64,000 nucleotides of DNA from the NCBI GenBank assembly GCA_014871385.1, contig CM026426.1, forward strand, positions 67,355,692 through 67,419,691, in the 5' to 3' direction. The DNA comes from Ceratodon purpureus (taxonomy: Eukaryota > Streptophyta > Bryopsida > Pseudoditrichales > Ditrichaceae). The notes under the pieces are model-generated. The model made no database searches. It was not told the origin of the DNA and worked only from the letters and a program-made list of their open reading frames with translations. The translations under genes and the position numbers were made by a program. Positions within the stretch are counted from its first letter, which is position 1, and each line of letters opens with the position of its first letter. Positions 35,250 through 46,088 of the stretch are shown here, piece after piece.

Positions 35250-37521
35250 ATGGCATTGTTGTCGGCGCTGGTAAGTGGAAACCTCGGAGCAATTTTTTCT
35301 CCTGTCCTATTGGGTGTCCTGGGTTAGTGTGTCCTACTTCCCCCTATGCTTGATTGTGTTTTCTCTTTCCCTGCCGTCGTTTGGGGAGTACTGCTAGAAG
35401 CTTAGGGTTACTTTTTTTGTGGCTGGGTTGGGGTGGTGATGCCTGTAGATCGCCTCGCCCGAGCCACCGGACCTCTCCCGCTTAACTCCGCAGGACGCCT
35501 GCAAGGTGTTGAAGGCGCGCTCCATTGTCCTGGTGGTGAAGGAGTTGTCGGAGGAGCACCAGGACGCCATCGCCACTGCCGAGGCCGGCATAGTGCCAGG
35601 GGTAAGTGCTCCAACACGCTGTCTAAACTGAACATTAGTAATTTATACCTAGTACTTTTTCAATCCACCTTCGACATCCTCTACTGCCTCTAATCTCCGT
35701 GCTTCATTTCTTGGGATTCTCCGGGTGCAAATCAAGGGGAAGTTCGGCATGGAAGACGTCATACTGTGCCACAGCACATGGACCGGGAACAACCCAAACC
35801 GTGACGCCTTCAGCCGGAGCGAACACGACTACCTCATTGTCGAAGTGAACACGCTCTGGAGAAGGAAGAATGCTGGTGCACAAGGGACTGGGAAAGCAAG
35901 GATGAAGATACCCTTTTTTTGCACGTACTGTAATACAGATATGGTAGACAAAGCTCACGTGGGCTTCCACCGGCAGAAGGACCTCTGTCCATACTACAAC
36001 TCCCGAGTCCACGGCTCGCTGAAGATATTTCCAAGCCGAGGTACTGCTGGAAACGGGGAAGCCAGGGCGGTCTTCCGAAAATACAACCTGAAGGTCCCCT
36101 GGCAGATGCTGGGACCGCATGCAAAGCCAAGGGGACCGTATGGGAGGGAGCCAGGAGACAATGAGGATGGCGGCTTCGATTCGGGCGAGGAAGGTGGTGA
36201 TGCAACGAGGGAGGAAGGAGAGGGGGAGCAGCAGCAAGCGATGGAGGAGGGCGGGGGCAGCGGCGGCCAAGAAGACGAGGGGCAGGAGGAAGAAGTTGAA
36301 GAGGAACGGGAGACGATCGACTTGTCCAGCCCTGATACACCAGGGCCACGATGGAGGGACACGGAGCCGATTGCCACTCCCTTGGCTGGGAAGAGGAAAC
36401 GCTGCGCGGAGGGGCCGACTGTTGACGAGCTTCTCCAGATGAGTCGGGAAGATCGGGAGGCGATAAGGAGGGAGGGGGAAGAGGCGCTGCGGCAACCACA
36501 GTGGGCGGGAGTTGGTGGAGATGGAGGTTCGGGGAGCAGTGGACAGGCGGGGCGGGGGCTAAGACAGACGGGGAAGTCTCCTGCAGGAGGAGGTGATGGA
36601 TCGGCAGGGAAGAAGAAGACCGTCCGTCGCGATTTGGGGGAAAAGCTTGGGGGTACGCCCACGTCGAGGACTGGGGCCGCTGGGAGGGTTAGCCAGAGGA
36701 CGCAGGGCGCGACGGCAAACGCTGCAGGAGGATCCGGACCAAGGCCGCGAGTTCAGGTGGTTGGGGGCCGGTCTGTGGGGAGGAAGGGCCAGGGAGAGGC
36801 GGGCGGGAGCTCAAGCCGGCCGCGTGGTCAGGCGGGAGGGAGCAATGCAAGCGGTGGTGGTGCGGGAGGCGCTGCGGCTACGCCCTTGGGGAAACCCGGG
36901 AAACGAGCTGGGCACCAAGCAGCGACGGGAGTGGAACGGATGAGCGCCGCCGGCTTCAGAGTGGACACAGCGAAGCGGGGGGGAGTTGGCTCAGAGCCCG
37001 CGGACCCGGAAGCACATGCTAGGCAACAAAGGAAATACGAGGCAATTGACGAGGCTGTGAAGCTGTTTCGCGACGTAGATTGGAGGACGGAGCCAAAGCC
37101 ACCAACACAAGTGCCGGGACTGTATGCTCTACAGGAGTACACTCCTGAGATATTACCCCCGGAGTCCATGCTCGACCAGGGCCGTGCGTCTGCCGAGCTT
37201 CGTCGGCTGCTCGCCGAGGGGAAGCTGCACAGGAGGGTAGCGGGTGCGTGGGGATTCCTCAGTTTCGACCCGGAGCTGACAGTGAGTTGGAGGGGCTCGG
37301 CACTTTTTTTTTTTTTTTGTCGCTTAGTTCAATCAATTTTCTTCCTGCATCGTGCTGTTCTTCCTCTCCAATCGTCAATTCTGTGGTTTTCTTCCTTTTT
37401 TTCCTTCAATGTAAATCGGCCCTTCTCCTCTCTTCCTGTTATCTTCTATTTTCCCCCTTCGATCCTCCCCGGCTGTTCTCTTCTTCCCTCATTCTTTCTA
37501 ACTGATTTTTTTTGTTTTTTT

Positions 37522-37569
<48 letters not shown>

Positions 37570-38937
37570 CCCTTTTGTTTGATTTGGTTTTCCTCTTTCA
37601 TTTCACATTCTGAATGTCTTCTGTGCTGCACTTTGATCTCGGTCAGTCATGTCCTCCTCTATTCCATTTTTAATATTTTATTTTTATTTTTTTTCGCTGT
37701 ATGGGAGGATTCCATTCCCATCGCCGTGCTGGATGCAGTGGAGAACTGCAGGGAGGTCTTTGTGAGCAGGTCAGCTGACAGGATCGAGGAGGAGCTGGAG
37801 GCCTTCACTGAGCATCATGGGTTGTATTTGGCGTACTTGGCAAAGAAGAAGGCGTGGGAGGACTCACGGCTGCAGGTGGAAGGAGCGTAATCGGAAGGCT
37901 CACATCGCAAAGGAGATGGCCGCCTACGACCTGGACCTGAGTCTTCAGGCCAAGCAGAAGGAATGGGCGTGGAGTCCGCTCTTCTCGGAGTTCATACTTG
38001 TGCCCCTCCCACCCTGCCTCCATCGTCCATTTGAACATAGTGAGGAGGAGTTCCAGGGGCTCATTACCTGGCTACAGAGGGAAGGCTACGCCATGGGAGA
38101 CCGTAACTCTCCGCCGCACATGGCCCGAGCTCTTAAGCTCTTTGCCAAGAGTGAGTTCGGAGCTCGCACCCCTATGCTTTGCCCTGTCCGTGGTTTGAGC
38201 GAGAAGACCCTCAGAGACCGAACTCAGCAGGTCCTATTTGCCATGGAGGAATTAATCCGGGTGGGGAAAATATATTTCCCGACCCTAGACACAGGCGGTG
38301 AGGACTTTGAAAAATTCAGAGAGGTTCTTGACTGTGGGGATAACATTGGGGACCAGGTCAAGAAGTTTCGGGGGTGGCGCAGAAATTGCTTCATTCGGGC
38401 CTGCTGCGACTCTTTGAGTAGGGAGGAGTCCCACATTCTCCGCGATTTGTGGGTGAAGGGGGAAGGGGTGGATCGGGAGGGATGTGCATCGGTTTTCACG
38501 AGTGTGCTACTACTGCGGAGAACATAGATCTCGGCTATGTCTTTGGATCCATTGAGGCGACGGGGTTATGGCCGAGGGGAGGTGATGCGTTTTTTGATGC
38601 AGCGAAGGTACTTAGACGGGAGAGCGTGAGTGCGTGCTACACTAAGCTCGCTTATTGGAATGTGAAGGAAGGCCTCGAGGATTTGGACGACATCAGAGCT
38701 TCGCAAGTCCTGTGTACGTTCGATGCTAGCAGGTTCAGTGGAGAGACGTCGGGATCACCAAGCAGATTCAGCGCCGAGGGAGGATCACCTCTACAAATGG
38801 GGTTGCTTATGGATGGTCAGGCTTGTGAGGAGACTACATCTGCATTGGGAGGGGGGGGCTGGGGTCAGGTGGAGGATGGGGAGCCAGAGGTGGTGTCCGT
38901 GAGTCCCGTCGTTGTTATGCCAGGGCAGCCAGTGTGA
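35250..38937 (+). CDS. MULE plus-strand gene, unknown protein with C2HC-like finger
   Basis: Proposed exons: 35250-35270 (MALLSAL, donor GTAAGT), 35494-35601 (36 codons, donor GTAAGT), about 35739-37281 (donor GTGAGT), and from 37708 on. The phases of the first two are consistent. Exon 3 holds FCTYCNTDMVDKAHVGFHRQ then KDLC, a possible C-x2-C-x13-H-x5-C finger. It then has a long acidic, Gly/Arg-rich disordered region (about 300 residues) with basic patches such as GKRKRC and KKKTVRR. The C-terminal part (37900-38937) is more ordered (LITWLQREGYAMGDRN, KLFAKSEFG) and ends in TGA. The frame changes near 37885 and near 38480, by unseen introns or by indels. I recognise no family. Position suggests an accessory protein of the transposon or a captured host gene. 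Confidence 0.6.
37510..37562. repeat. Poly(T) tract in an intron of the MULE gene
   Basis: About 38 uninterrupted T (from 37525) after TTTTTTTG steps, inside the intron 37282-37707 of the plus-strand gene. It may serve as part of a long polypyrimidine tract or simply be slippage. Confidence 0.85.
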
Positions 38938-39259
38938 CAGGGATTAGAACAGACAGTAGGACAGACGTTTATAGAGGCCATAGAGAGTGTAAGTTAGACA
39001 GAAAGACAGATTGTAATACAGACTGTAAGGCTATACACTAATTCAGAATTGACGGTCAGAGTTGCTACACTTGTGATGCATAACGCTTTCGTTGTTTCCC
39101 CCTATTGTGAAGGGTATGGTTTTTTGGAATGAATGCAGCAACCTGTTCTGTAGAAACTCCTTCGTTTAGTTTGTTTTTGTGGAACTTGCTGATTCAGGTG
39201 GAACGGCCAAAGGAGCAGAACCATCGCACTCAGAATTCCGGAGTACAGTCCTGAAAAAA
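38938..39259. other. 3' flank of the MULE plus-strand gene with GACAGAC-type repeats
   Basis: Degenerate units around agacagacagtaggacaga fill 38938-39030 right after the stop codon. The rest is plain sequence leading into the A-rich spacer. No gene is seen. Confidence 0.5.
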
Positions 39260-39441
39260 TTAAGAAACAATGAACTGAAGAGTAATAAGAAAAAACGAAG
39301 GGAAAAAGAGATTGGGGAAAAAAAGAAGAAAGAAAAATTTAAGATAAAAAAGAAAAAAAGAATGGAAAGGAATAAGTAAAAAAGAAAAAAAAAATTGAAG
39401 ATAAATAAAAAAAAATAAAATTGGGAGAGGAATAAGGAAAA

Positions 39442-39492
<51 letters not shown>

Positions 39493-39790
39493 ATTGGGAA
39501 GGGTATGGTGTAAGGAAAAGAAAAAGGGGGAGATAACTAAGAAAAAATGAGTGGGAAAGGAAAGGGGAAGGGGACTAAATGAAAAGATGAAGAGAAATAA
39601 GAAAAAGGAATGGGAAAGGAGTGGTGAAAACATTCAAATGAAAAAATGAAGATAAATAAGAAAGAAAGAGGAGGGAAAAATGGAAAACAAAAAACCAAAA
39701 AAAAAAAAAAAAAAAAGGAAGGGAACGGAGCGGAAATAAGAGTGGGGGAATGGAGCATGGGAGGGGAGGGTATCGGAGGAGAAGAGAGAG

Positions 39791-39868
<78 letters not shown>

Positions 39869-40150
39869 AAGGAAGGGAAGGGAGTGGAAATAAGAGTGGG
39901 GGAATGGACCATGGAAGGGGAGGGTATTGGAGGAGAAAAGAAAAAAAATAAAAAATAAAATAAAAATTGAAAGGAAGGGAAGGGAGTGGAAATAAGAGTG
40001 GGGGAATGGACCATGGAAGGGGAGGGTATTGGAGGAGAAAAGAAAAAAAATAAAAAATAAAAAGTAATTGAAAGGAAGGGAAGGGAGTGGAGATAAGAGT
40101 GGGGGAATGGAGAATGGGGGAAGGGAGGAAAGGAAGGGAAAAGAATGCAA
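39260..40150. repeat. A-rich spacer with poly(A) runs and a 101-bp minisatellite
   Basis: It holds purine-only sequence on the plus strand for most of its length, with uninterrupted A runs at about 39447-39491 and 39791-39864. A unit of 101-102 bp, TTGAAAGGAAGGGAAGGGAG to an A/T tail, starts at 39865, 39967 and 40068. A diverged copy lies near 39717 and a partial one ends the array. It lies exactly between the 3' ends of the two convergent genes. Open frames seen here are products of composition. Confidence 0.9.
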
Positions 40151-40428
40151 CTACGCAGGGACGATTGAGACTGTCTTGTTCTTACAGAGGAAATTGAAGA
40201 ACATGTTTGAACACATGCCTTTGGCATTAGGTAAGACCATCAATATCCAGAGTAAGACTCTCGCCACCAAAGGACAGACAGAAAGACACACAGTAAGACA
40301 CAAAGGATGACAGAGAACTTCACCGCGTGAGGTTTTTGAAATAAATTATATAGAAAACCGGCTTAGTTACATAGATCCCGCAAATAAAACAGGATTTGAG
40401 TCTGTCCTGGAGAACAATAACCCTAAGC

Positions 40429-43400
40429 TCATCGACCTCTACCTCTACCTCTACCACTTGCACCACCTCTTCTTCTCCCTGTTTCAGAGCAAGCTTTGAA
40501 TCTTCGTAGATTTTTCGGACCAGGCCCAACTTGGAATGAAGGCTGGGAAAGAGGATGCATGAGTCCGGCATTGGACTTCACCTTCAGTGAGGCTATCCTC
40601 CCCTTAGTCTCATGTAACGCTACTAGAACATGATGTCGTAGGTTTACGTTGTCCACAGCTAAAGCTTCAATCTCCTCCCACACTGCTCTGATGTCTGATA
40701 GCATCTTCACAGGGTCCTCAGCCTTCACCACCTGAGTCTGCCTGTCTTGCTGTCTGTCCTCTGGGACATCTGCAATGGCAACCAACCCTGCAGGAGCATA
40801 GCCAACTTGGATAATTCCCCTCAAAGAACCTGCATACCTGATAATGTCACCAGGGTGCACCTCCTAGTGAATCATTCGAAACACTTTGATAACGTGCTTG
40901 CAGATGTTCCCTCTCATTCCCAAAGGGCGACTACACTGGGCCCAGTCTGAATTTGGACTTGTCACTAACCAAATTGAAGGGAAATTAGTCTGCGACACAA
41001 CATAAGCAATATCCTCCTCTTCGTAGATCATCACATGCTCATCCGGTATCTCTTCGGCCCTGATGACAGCATTAGCTACCACTCCTTCAGCTTTGCCATT
41101 TTTAATGAAGCCATACAGCTTGCACTGGACAGCATACCAGTAATGAATTAAGACATCCTTCACCAGATGGTATATTAACCAGTCCACTCGACGTCCATCA
41201 AATTTAGCCCTGAAAGACCTCAGAATATCCTTCAGGTTGGCATGGTAGCTTTCCACAGCAGCATTTGTATCCTGGTTCGCATGGGGGATATTCCTGTACC
41301 CCTTAACCCACATCTCAATCTTTGGAATCCAGGTTTTCTCAAAGTAATTGAAGAATGCCTTGGCCTGGAGATACTTAGCTTTCAAGAACTCGAAGCGTTC
41401 CTCTGCAGCCTTCACAGCCAGCTCTCCCTGCAGAACTCCATTCCTATACATAAGATTTGCACAAGCAGCCAGAATCTCCGCCCTAAGGTAGTTAGCCTTA
41501 ATCTTCTGTGTTGCATTCTCCAACCAGGTCTTCCTTGTATGCCAAAGACACAACAGGATCCTGACGTCGTCGTTCTCCTTTCCCTCTCTCGTGGATCAGC
41601 TTCAGGCCAAACCTTCCTGGAAATTTTACACGAAGTCAGTGGTTGCAACTATACCCTGACCTCCTGTGTGTCCTAGAGCCTGTCCTATGAGAGTAATAGT
41701 TAATGAACCTTCAATAGAAGAAATTGTTTACTCACCGAATCGCATTGAGTTCAGCTTGGTCATTGTCAACTAGGAAGGATGTCGGCTTCCAGTCAGGCTT
41801 CACAGCAATGCAACGCTCTTTCAACTTTTGCAGCCAAGGTACGATGTCCACTTCTCTGGATTTTCCTTGAATCGTGAATGCAACTGGTATGCCCTGTTCC
41901 CACTCGTCGAAAACCATCACTGTATACAATAGGTATTGCCAATGGGAAAAAAGAAAATGAAGTGAGGGATAATGTGGACAGCCTATAGCAAGTAATAAGA
42001 CAGGCACTAGGTCAGACAGTAAGACAGGTCACAGTATGGAGGGAGAACCTTAGAGGAGTTAGTCAAAAAGGTTGCATCCATAGACAACGCCTTGCGATGA
42101 CCATGTCTAACCATCATTTCGAGCTGCCATTCAGTTTGAATGGCCAAGCAGAAGGGGTCCTCCTCAGCTGGTGGTGGCTCATTGAGCTCTATGTTCCCAT
42201 ACTCCGGGTAATGATACCAGTCCTTGGGATTCTCACCTGTCCACATCCTCACACTCATGGCATCTTTTGGATGCTTCTCCCACAACTCTTTAGCAAGTTT
42301 ATTTGCAAGATTGTAAACATCCGATGGCATGATGAAAGTATCTCTAGTTGGTGGTATGTTATTCTGAGCACATCTCATCACTTCAGCTTTATGATCAGCC
42401 ATTACCTGGGCTGCTGATTTCCCTGACCTCAATGTGTCTACAATCCACTGCTTTGTGGCATGAGAGAGATGTCCAGACAGGCCTGCTCGCTGGCTTTCAA
42501 ACTGTGCACCATGACAGGCCTTCCCTTCCTTGTTAGTATGGTCCATACAGTGAAATTGAATTGTACACAGAGTTTCATCTACTATGAGCTGCTTTGCAAC
42601 GAAATTGCATTGGCAACCCCTCTTCATAGACATCCCAGCTTGAACTTTCCCAACCCTGGTCTTCCTTTTTGGCTTCACAGCAGCATCCAGGAGAGCCTGA
42701 GCCTGTCTTAAGCTATTTTTTGCCTCCTCCAGCCTCTTCTGTTCCTCTAGGTCCTCCTCCGCAGCTGCCACGTTTAGGTCAGGCAACGGTGCTTGCTTCG
42801 CCTTCTTCCTCGGTTTGTGGATGGTTGCTGCATCCTTAGCAGCCTTGTCTACAATCTTCTGAGCCCGTTGGAGGGCCTTCCGCTGGTTTGTTGAATTTTT
42901 TTTCTGTGTCCTGACATGGGCGAATACCTTCTGCACTTCTGCCTTGTACTTCTTGGTGTAGTCATCAGGCCCATACTGGCACCAGTACGTGGTAAGACAG
43001 ACATTAGGACACACAGTAGTACACGAAAGTCAGTGATCTTAGCCAGCAGTGAAACTATCATAGCGATGTAAAATAGGTCCGAAGTGAAGGAGAGCACGAA
43101 TAAGACAGACAGGGAGACTTTGGATATGGTCACGTACCTGACCTCCTGAAGAGCTGACTCTGCTCTCATCTGTTTTCTATCATCTTTCTTGATGCACTTC
43201 CGTGACTCCTCCCAGAATACACAAGGGTGTTGCCGAGTTGACATCTCTCCATCCAAGAAATCATCAAGGCGGTTCCATGGAATGGTGGCCTTATTAAATA
43301 CACGACGTTTCCCCTTACCCTGATTTGTGATTTTCTCCCACTTCAGATCTGTCCGGTTGAAGGGCCCAGCTGGTGGGGTCTAGACAGATGCTTGCACTTT

Positions 43401-43907
43401 CTACAGCATCTTCCTCCAGGAAGGTCGTTTTTTCTTCTCTGCAACTTCAGCATCAAAAGCCTTGATGTCTTCCACACTACACTTCTGGTCTTCATCTTCT
43501 GACTGTAATCGATGATCATTGTCTGTCCTGGCTTGTCCTGGAGAACCAGAGGTATCACCTCCTCCACAGCCCTCCACGTCTGTCCTGGCCTGTCCTGGAG
43601 CAGCAGGAGTATCACCTGCCCCACAGCCTCGAGCGTCCCGAGACCTGTCCGGACTGAGGCAAACAAAATCCCAAGGGAGATCGTCATCCCCACCCGCTAG
43701 GTTCACTGCAAAGCTCTCACCGCCGTGATCTGCAAGAGCATGACAAACATCGGCTACCCTCTCAATGCCGTCATCCTTCCCTCCATGTGATAGACGGATC
43801 TCCTCAACAGCCCTGCCCTCTCTCAGATCACCAATGCCATCACACCCACCCTCGACCTCTGATCTGCAGCCAGTGGAAAGCACTCCGGAACCTGCCCCCG
43901 CCATCAT
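40429..43907 (-). CDS. Mutator-like (MULE) transposase with SWIM-type zinc motif
   Basis: A DDE transposase that would cut and rejoin the element at its inverted repeats. Minus-strand exons: about 43907-43140 (acidic N-terminus, then FNRTDLKWEKI and the donor GTACGT region), about 42975-42060, about 41975-41740 (donor GTGAGT), and 41630-40429. Key parts are ALSMDATFLTN (first Asp), YTVMVFDEWEQGIPVAF, FLVDNDQAELNAIR (second Asp), CLWHTRKTW, and NAAVESYHANL (likely Glu). A SWIM-type end, CSRPLGMRGNICKHV, is followed by a basic SGRGRGRGR tail. In-frame TAG codons at 43401, 43380 and 40864 each fit a lost Gln. The start lies 219 bp inside the right inverted repeat. Intron edges are approximate. 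Confidence 0.85.
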
Positions 43908-44126
43908 TCAACCTCCTAAACCATGAAACCAGAAATACAGAAGCAAACAACGACATAATCATCTCCACCAACACCATCGACATTGCACTCATGCACCATT
44001 TTCTCCCCTCCAACAGCACAATCCGTAGAGGAACTCCACGCACAACCGAAGCGATGGACGTCACTTCACTGCTCTTCATGGCGCCGGCACAGTAGCCGTC
44101 GCAGCCGACGCCGGAATAATGAGGGG

Positions 44127-44411
44127 TACGCCCCGGCGGAGACGACGACGGGGGGCGTCTCGCGGTGGATGGGAAGACGACGACGACAAGGCGGGGATGA
44201 CAAACCCAGCGCGGTGGATGGACCGGGCGGGCGGGGGAGCCCGGGCTGGCGCGGGCGGGGGGGCTGCACGGGGTCGGGCGGGGTCGCCCGTGGTCGGGGA
44301 TCGGGGTGGGTCGGGGTCCGGGGAGGGTCGGGGAGAGTTGCCCCGCGAGACGCTGCCCCTGCCCGGATCGGGGCTGGGTGCAACGCTCGTAGGGGGTTAA
44401 TAGAGAGACCC
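44127..44411 (-). repeat. MULE right terminal inverted repeat (about 285 bp)
   Basis: Reverse complement of 34518-34814, ending GATAGAGAGACCC-like at 44411. It is shorter than the left copy by about 12 bases, mainly one missing CTCGACCCC-type unit. It is a likely promoter for the transposase, which starts 219 bp further in. Confidence 0.95.
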
Positions 44412-44420
44412 TCTTCGCAG
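44412..44420. repeat. MULE target-site duplication, right copy
   Basis: TCTTCGCAG, identical to 34509-34517. Confidence 0.95.
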
Positions 44421-46088
44421 GATGCACTAAGGGTGTCGGGAGTCCTTGATCCGCGGAATCTGATGGGCCTTCTTTCGGGTTATTCCTCCGGAGGAATCCA
44501 AAACCGGGGGCCTTGAACTTTTCAATCCTTCGAGCTGGTGTTGTCTTAGATTCTCTGACCTTCACTAGGGTGCGAGGGAGAACCTTAGCAGTCGCTGAGG
44601 TAGGGTCCAGGGACCCGAACGTGAAGGCAGATCCACCAGCTGGTTCTGGTAGTCTCGGGGGCGCCTGATCTGGTAAAGTCGGATAGATCAGGGACGGTTG
44701 GACTTCATGGGAGATTCTTGAGTTGGGAGTGGGTGTCGGTGAGGACGATGATCGAAGATCGTCGCAGGTAGCAGCCTCCGGAGCCGGCTGAAGATGAGCG
44801 GGCGGATTCCCGGGTGGGGGAGGCGGCATAATCGGTGGCGTTTCCTCTGGTGTGGAGTTAACCTCCTCCGACCCCTCTGGAATCTGAATCGGCATCTGGG
44901 GTGTTTCTTGAACTGGCTGCTTCTCAGCAGGAACCTCAGGCACACCGAGAGTCGATGTGGGGCGTCTGCGGGGGTCTCGACTCTTGCCTTCGCCTGTCTG
45001 GCGGGGGACAAGAGAGCGGGAGTCAATCGGAGGATCCCTCATGGACGGAGCCTTGGGACTCTGATGCCGGGCACGATCTTCAGTTTGCCTCTCATTGCGA
45101 TTCCGTGGAGCATCTCGGGAGCGACCTCTCGGAGGAGGTTGTGAGCGGCAATCTTTCCAAGTCGGCGTGGCTCAACGATCGCGGCGAGAGGGGGAAGGGC
45201 GATGATCTCTGCTCGTAGGGGAGTGGCGAGGGGCCTCACTCTTGCGAGTCCTTGGAGGGCTCTGAACTGAGGATGGGCAGTACTTGGAGTTATGTCCGAT
45301 CTTCTCGCACCGAGCACATTGATTCGGATGTCCTGTGACAAGAATCTTGTGCTCTGTGAATGTACCGGGGACACTCCCTCTCAGTCAGATGCGCTCAGGA
45401 ATGAGTGATGCATCTTTAACAAGAACCTAGACCCGAAGACCGGATGTCTTGCCAATGTAGGAAACGGAATCTTCAAAGAATGGAGATGCATGCTTCGTTT
45501 CTATAAGGAAGAGCTCAGCCCAAGAACTGGATCCAGACGGGGTGCTCCAACTGAAAAGAGGAAGGGTTCTCTGGAGAAAAGTTAGGATTCCAGGGAGAAA
45601 AGGGAACCTCACGGCCCTCGAAGAAGAAAGGTTTTGAGAGTGTTTGCTCAGCACCTTCCTCGGAGTGGAAAGAAACTTCAAAGAAGCCATTGCCAATTAA
45701 AGCGCAAGCTCTAAAAGAACTGTGGAGATTAGTTCTCGCTCAATCTCTCAGAGCCGGGTAGCCTGGGCTAGAGCTAGGCAACTGTCCTAGGACTGTAAGT
45801 TTCGTCGCAGACTGACGGCAGGAGTAAAAAACAGCGAGTTTATGTGAAGATAGTACTAACTCAGGTATCTCTTCGCAAAGCGAATGTGCAGCAGAACTCG
45901 CAGGGATTAATCCCGAATGAGTAACATGCGCGTGTGTCCGGTCATCCATGGGCTCATCTTGACTTCCTGCAGGAAACACTGTCTTCTCCCCCGCGGCAGC
46001 TCCATGCTCCATATCCGCAGCTTCAGAACCTGACGCTGCGATTTCTGGAGCCGACGCTACCTTCCTCGCGGTGGGAACAAGAACCATG
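44412..46088 (-). pseudogene. LINE ORF1 remnant, upstream part right of the MULE
   Basis: Minus-strand ORF1-like protein from an ATG at 46088. It has an N-terminal disordered part, then a DUF4283-like domain (GFFEVSFHSEEGAEQ, PWNPNFSPENP and HPVWIQFLG in neighbouring frames at about 45690-45480). The knuckle CARCEKIGHNSKYC follows near 45320-45280, then a Pro/Arg/Ser-rich tail to 44421. There are at least two frameshifts and several stops, including a TAG at 45427 that fits a lost Gln and a TGA near 45386 that fits a lost Trp. It continues at 34508-34256 beyond the MULE. No ORF2 follows, so only ORF1 of this copy survives here. Confidence 0.75.

Larger units (their letters stand above)
34518..44411. 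mobile_element. 9.9-kb Mutator-like DNA transposon, convergent two-gene type
   Basis: Bounded by long inverted repeats (34518-34814 and 44127-44411) and a perfect 9-bp target duplication, TCTTCGCAG. Inside are a plus-strand multi-exon gene of unknown function (35250-38937) and a minus-strand MULE transposase (40429-43907) with the SWIM-type tail, facing each other across an A-rich minisatellite spacer. Convergent genes driven from the two inverted repeats are the plan of maize MuDR (established knowledge); whether the plus-strand gene plays the mudrB role is inference. In-frame TAG codons and frame changes suggest this copy no longer works, while the good inverted repeats and the perfect duplication suggest it is not old. 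It is inserted in a LINE ORF1 remnant. Confidence 0.93.

Noticed and set aside
35704-37169. Long minus-strand frames opposite the MULE plus-strand gene
   Set aside because: They mirror the acidic and Gly-rich exon on the other strand. The plus strand has the splice sites, the finger motif and the ordered C-terminus.
39166-40150. Long Lys- or Phe-rich open frames on both strands
   Set aside because: They are translations of poly(A) runs and the purine minisatellite, without codon or domain signal.
20261-45429. Possible reassigned genetic code with TAG read as Gln
   Set aside because: The TAGs at Gln-like positions suggested it, since some ulvophyte algae use that code. But the intact ACR-like gene uses only CAA or CAG at its 16 or so Gln positions and has no in-frame TAG or TAA. 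The TAGs occur only in decaying elements and an unclear gene.
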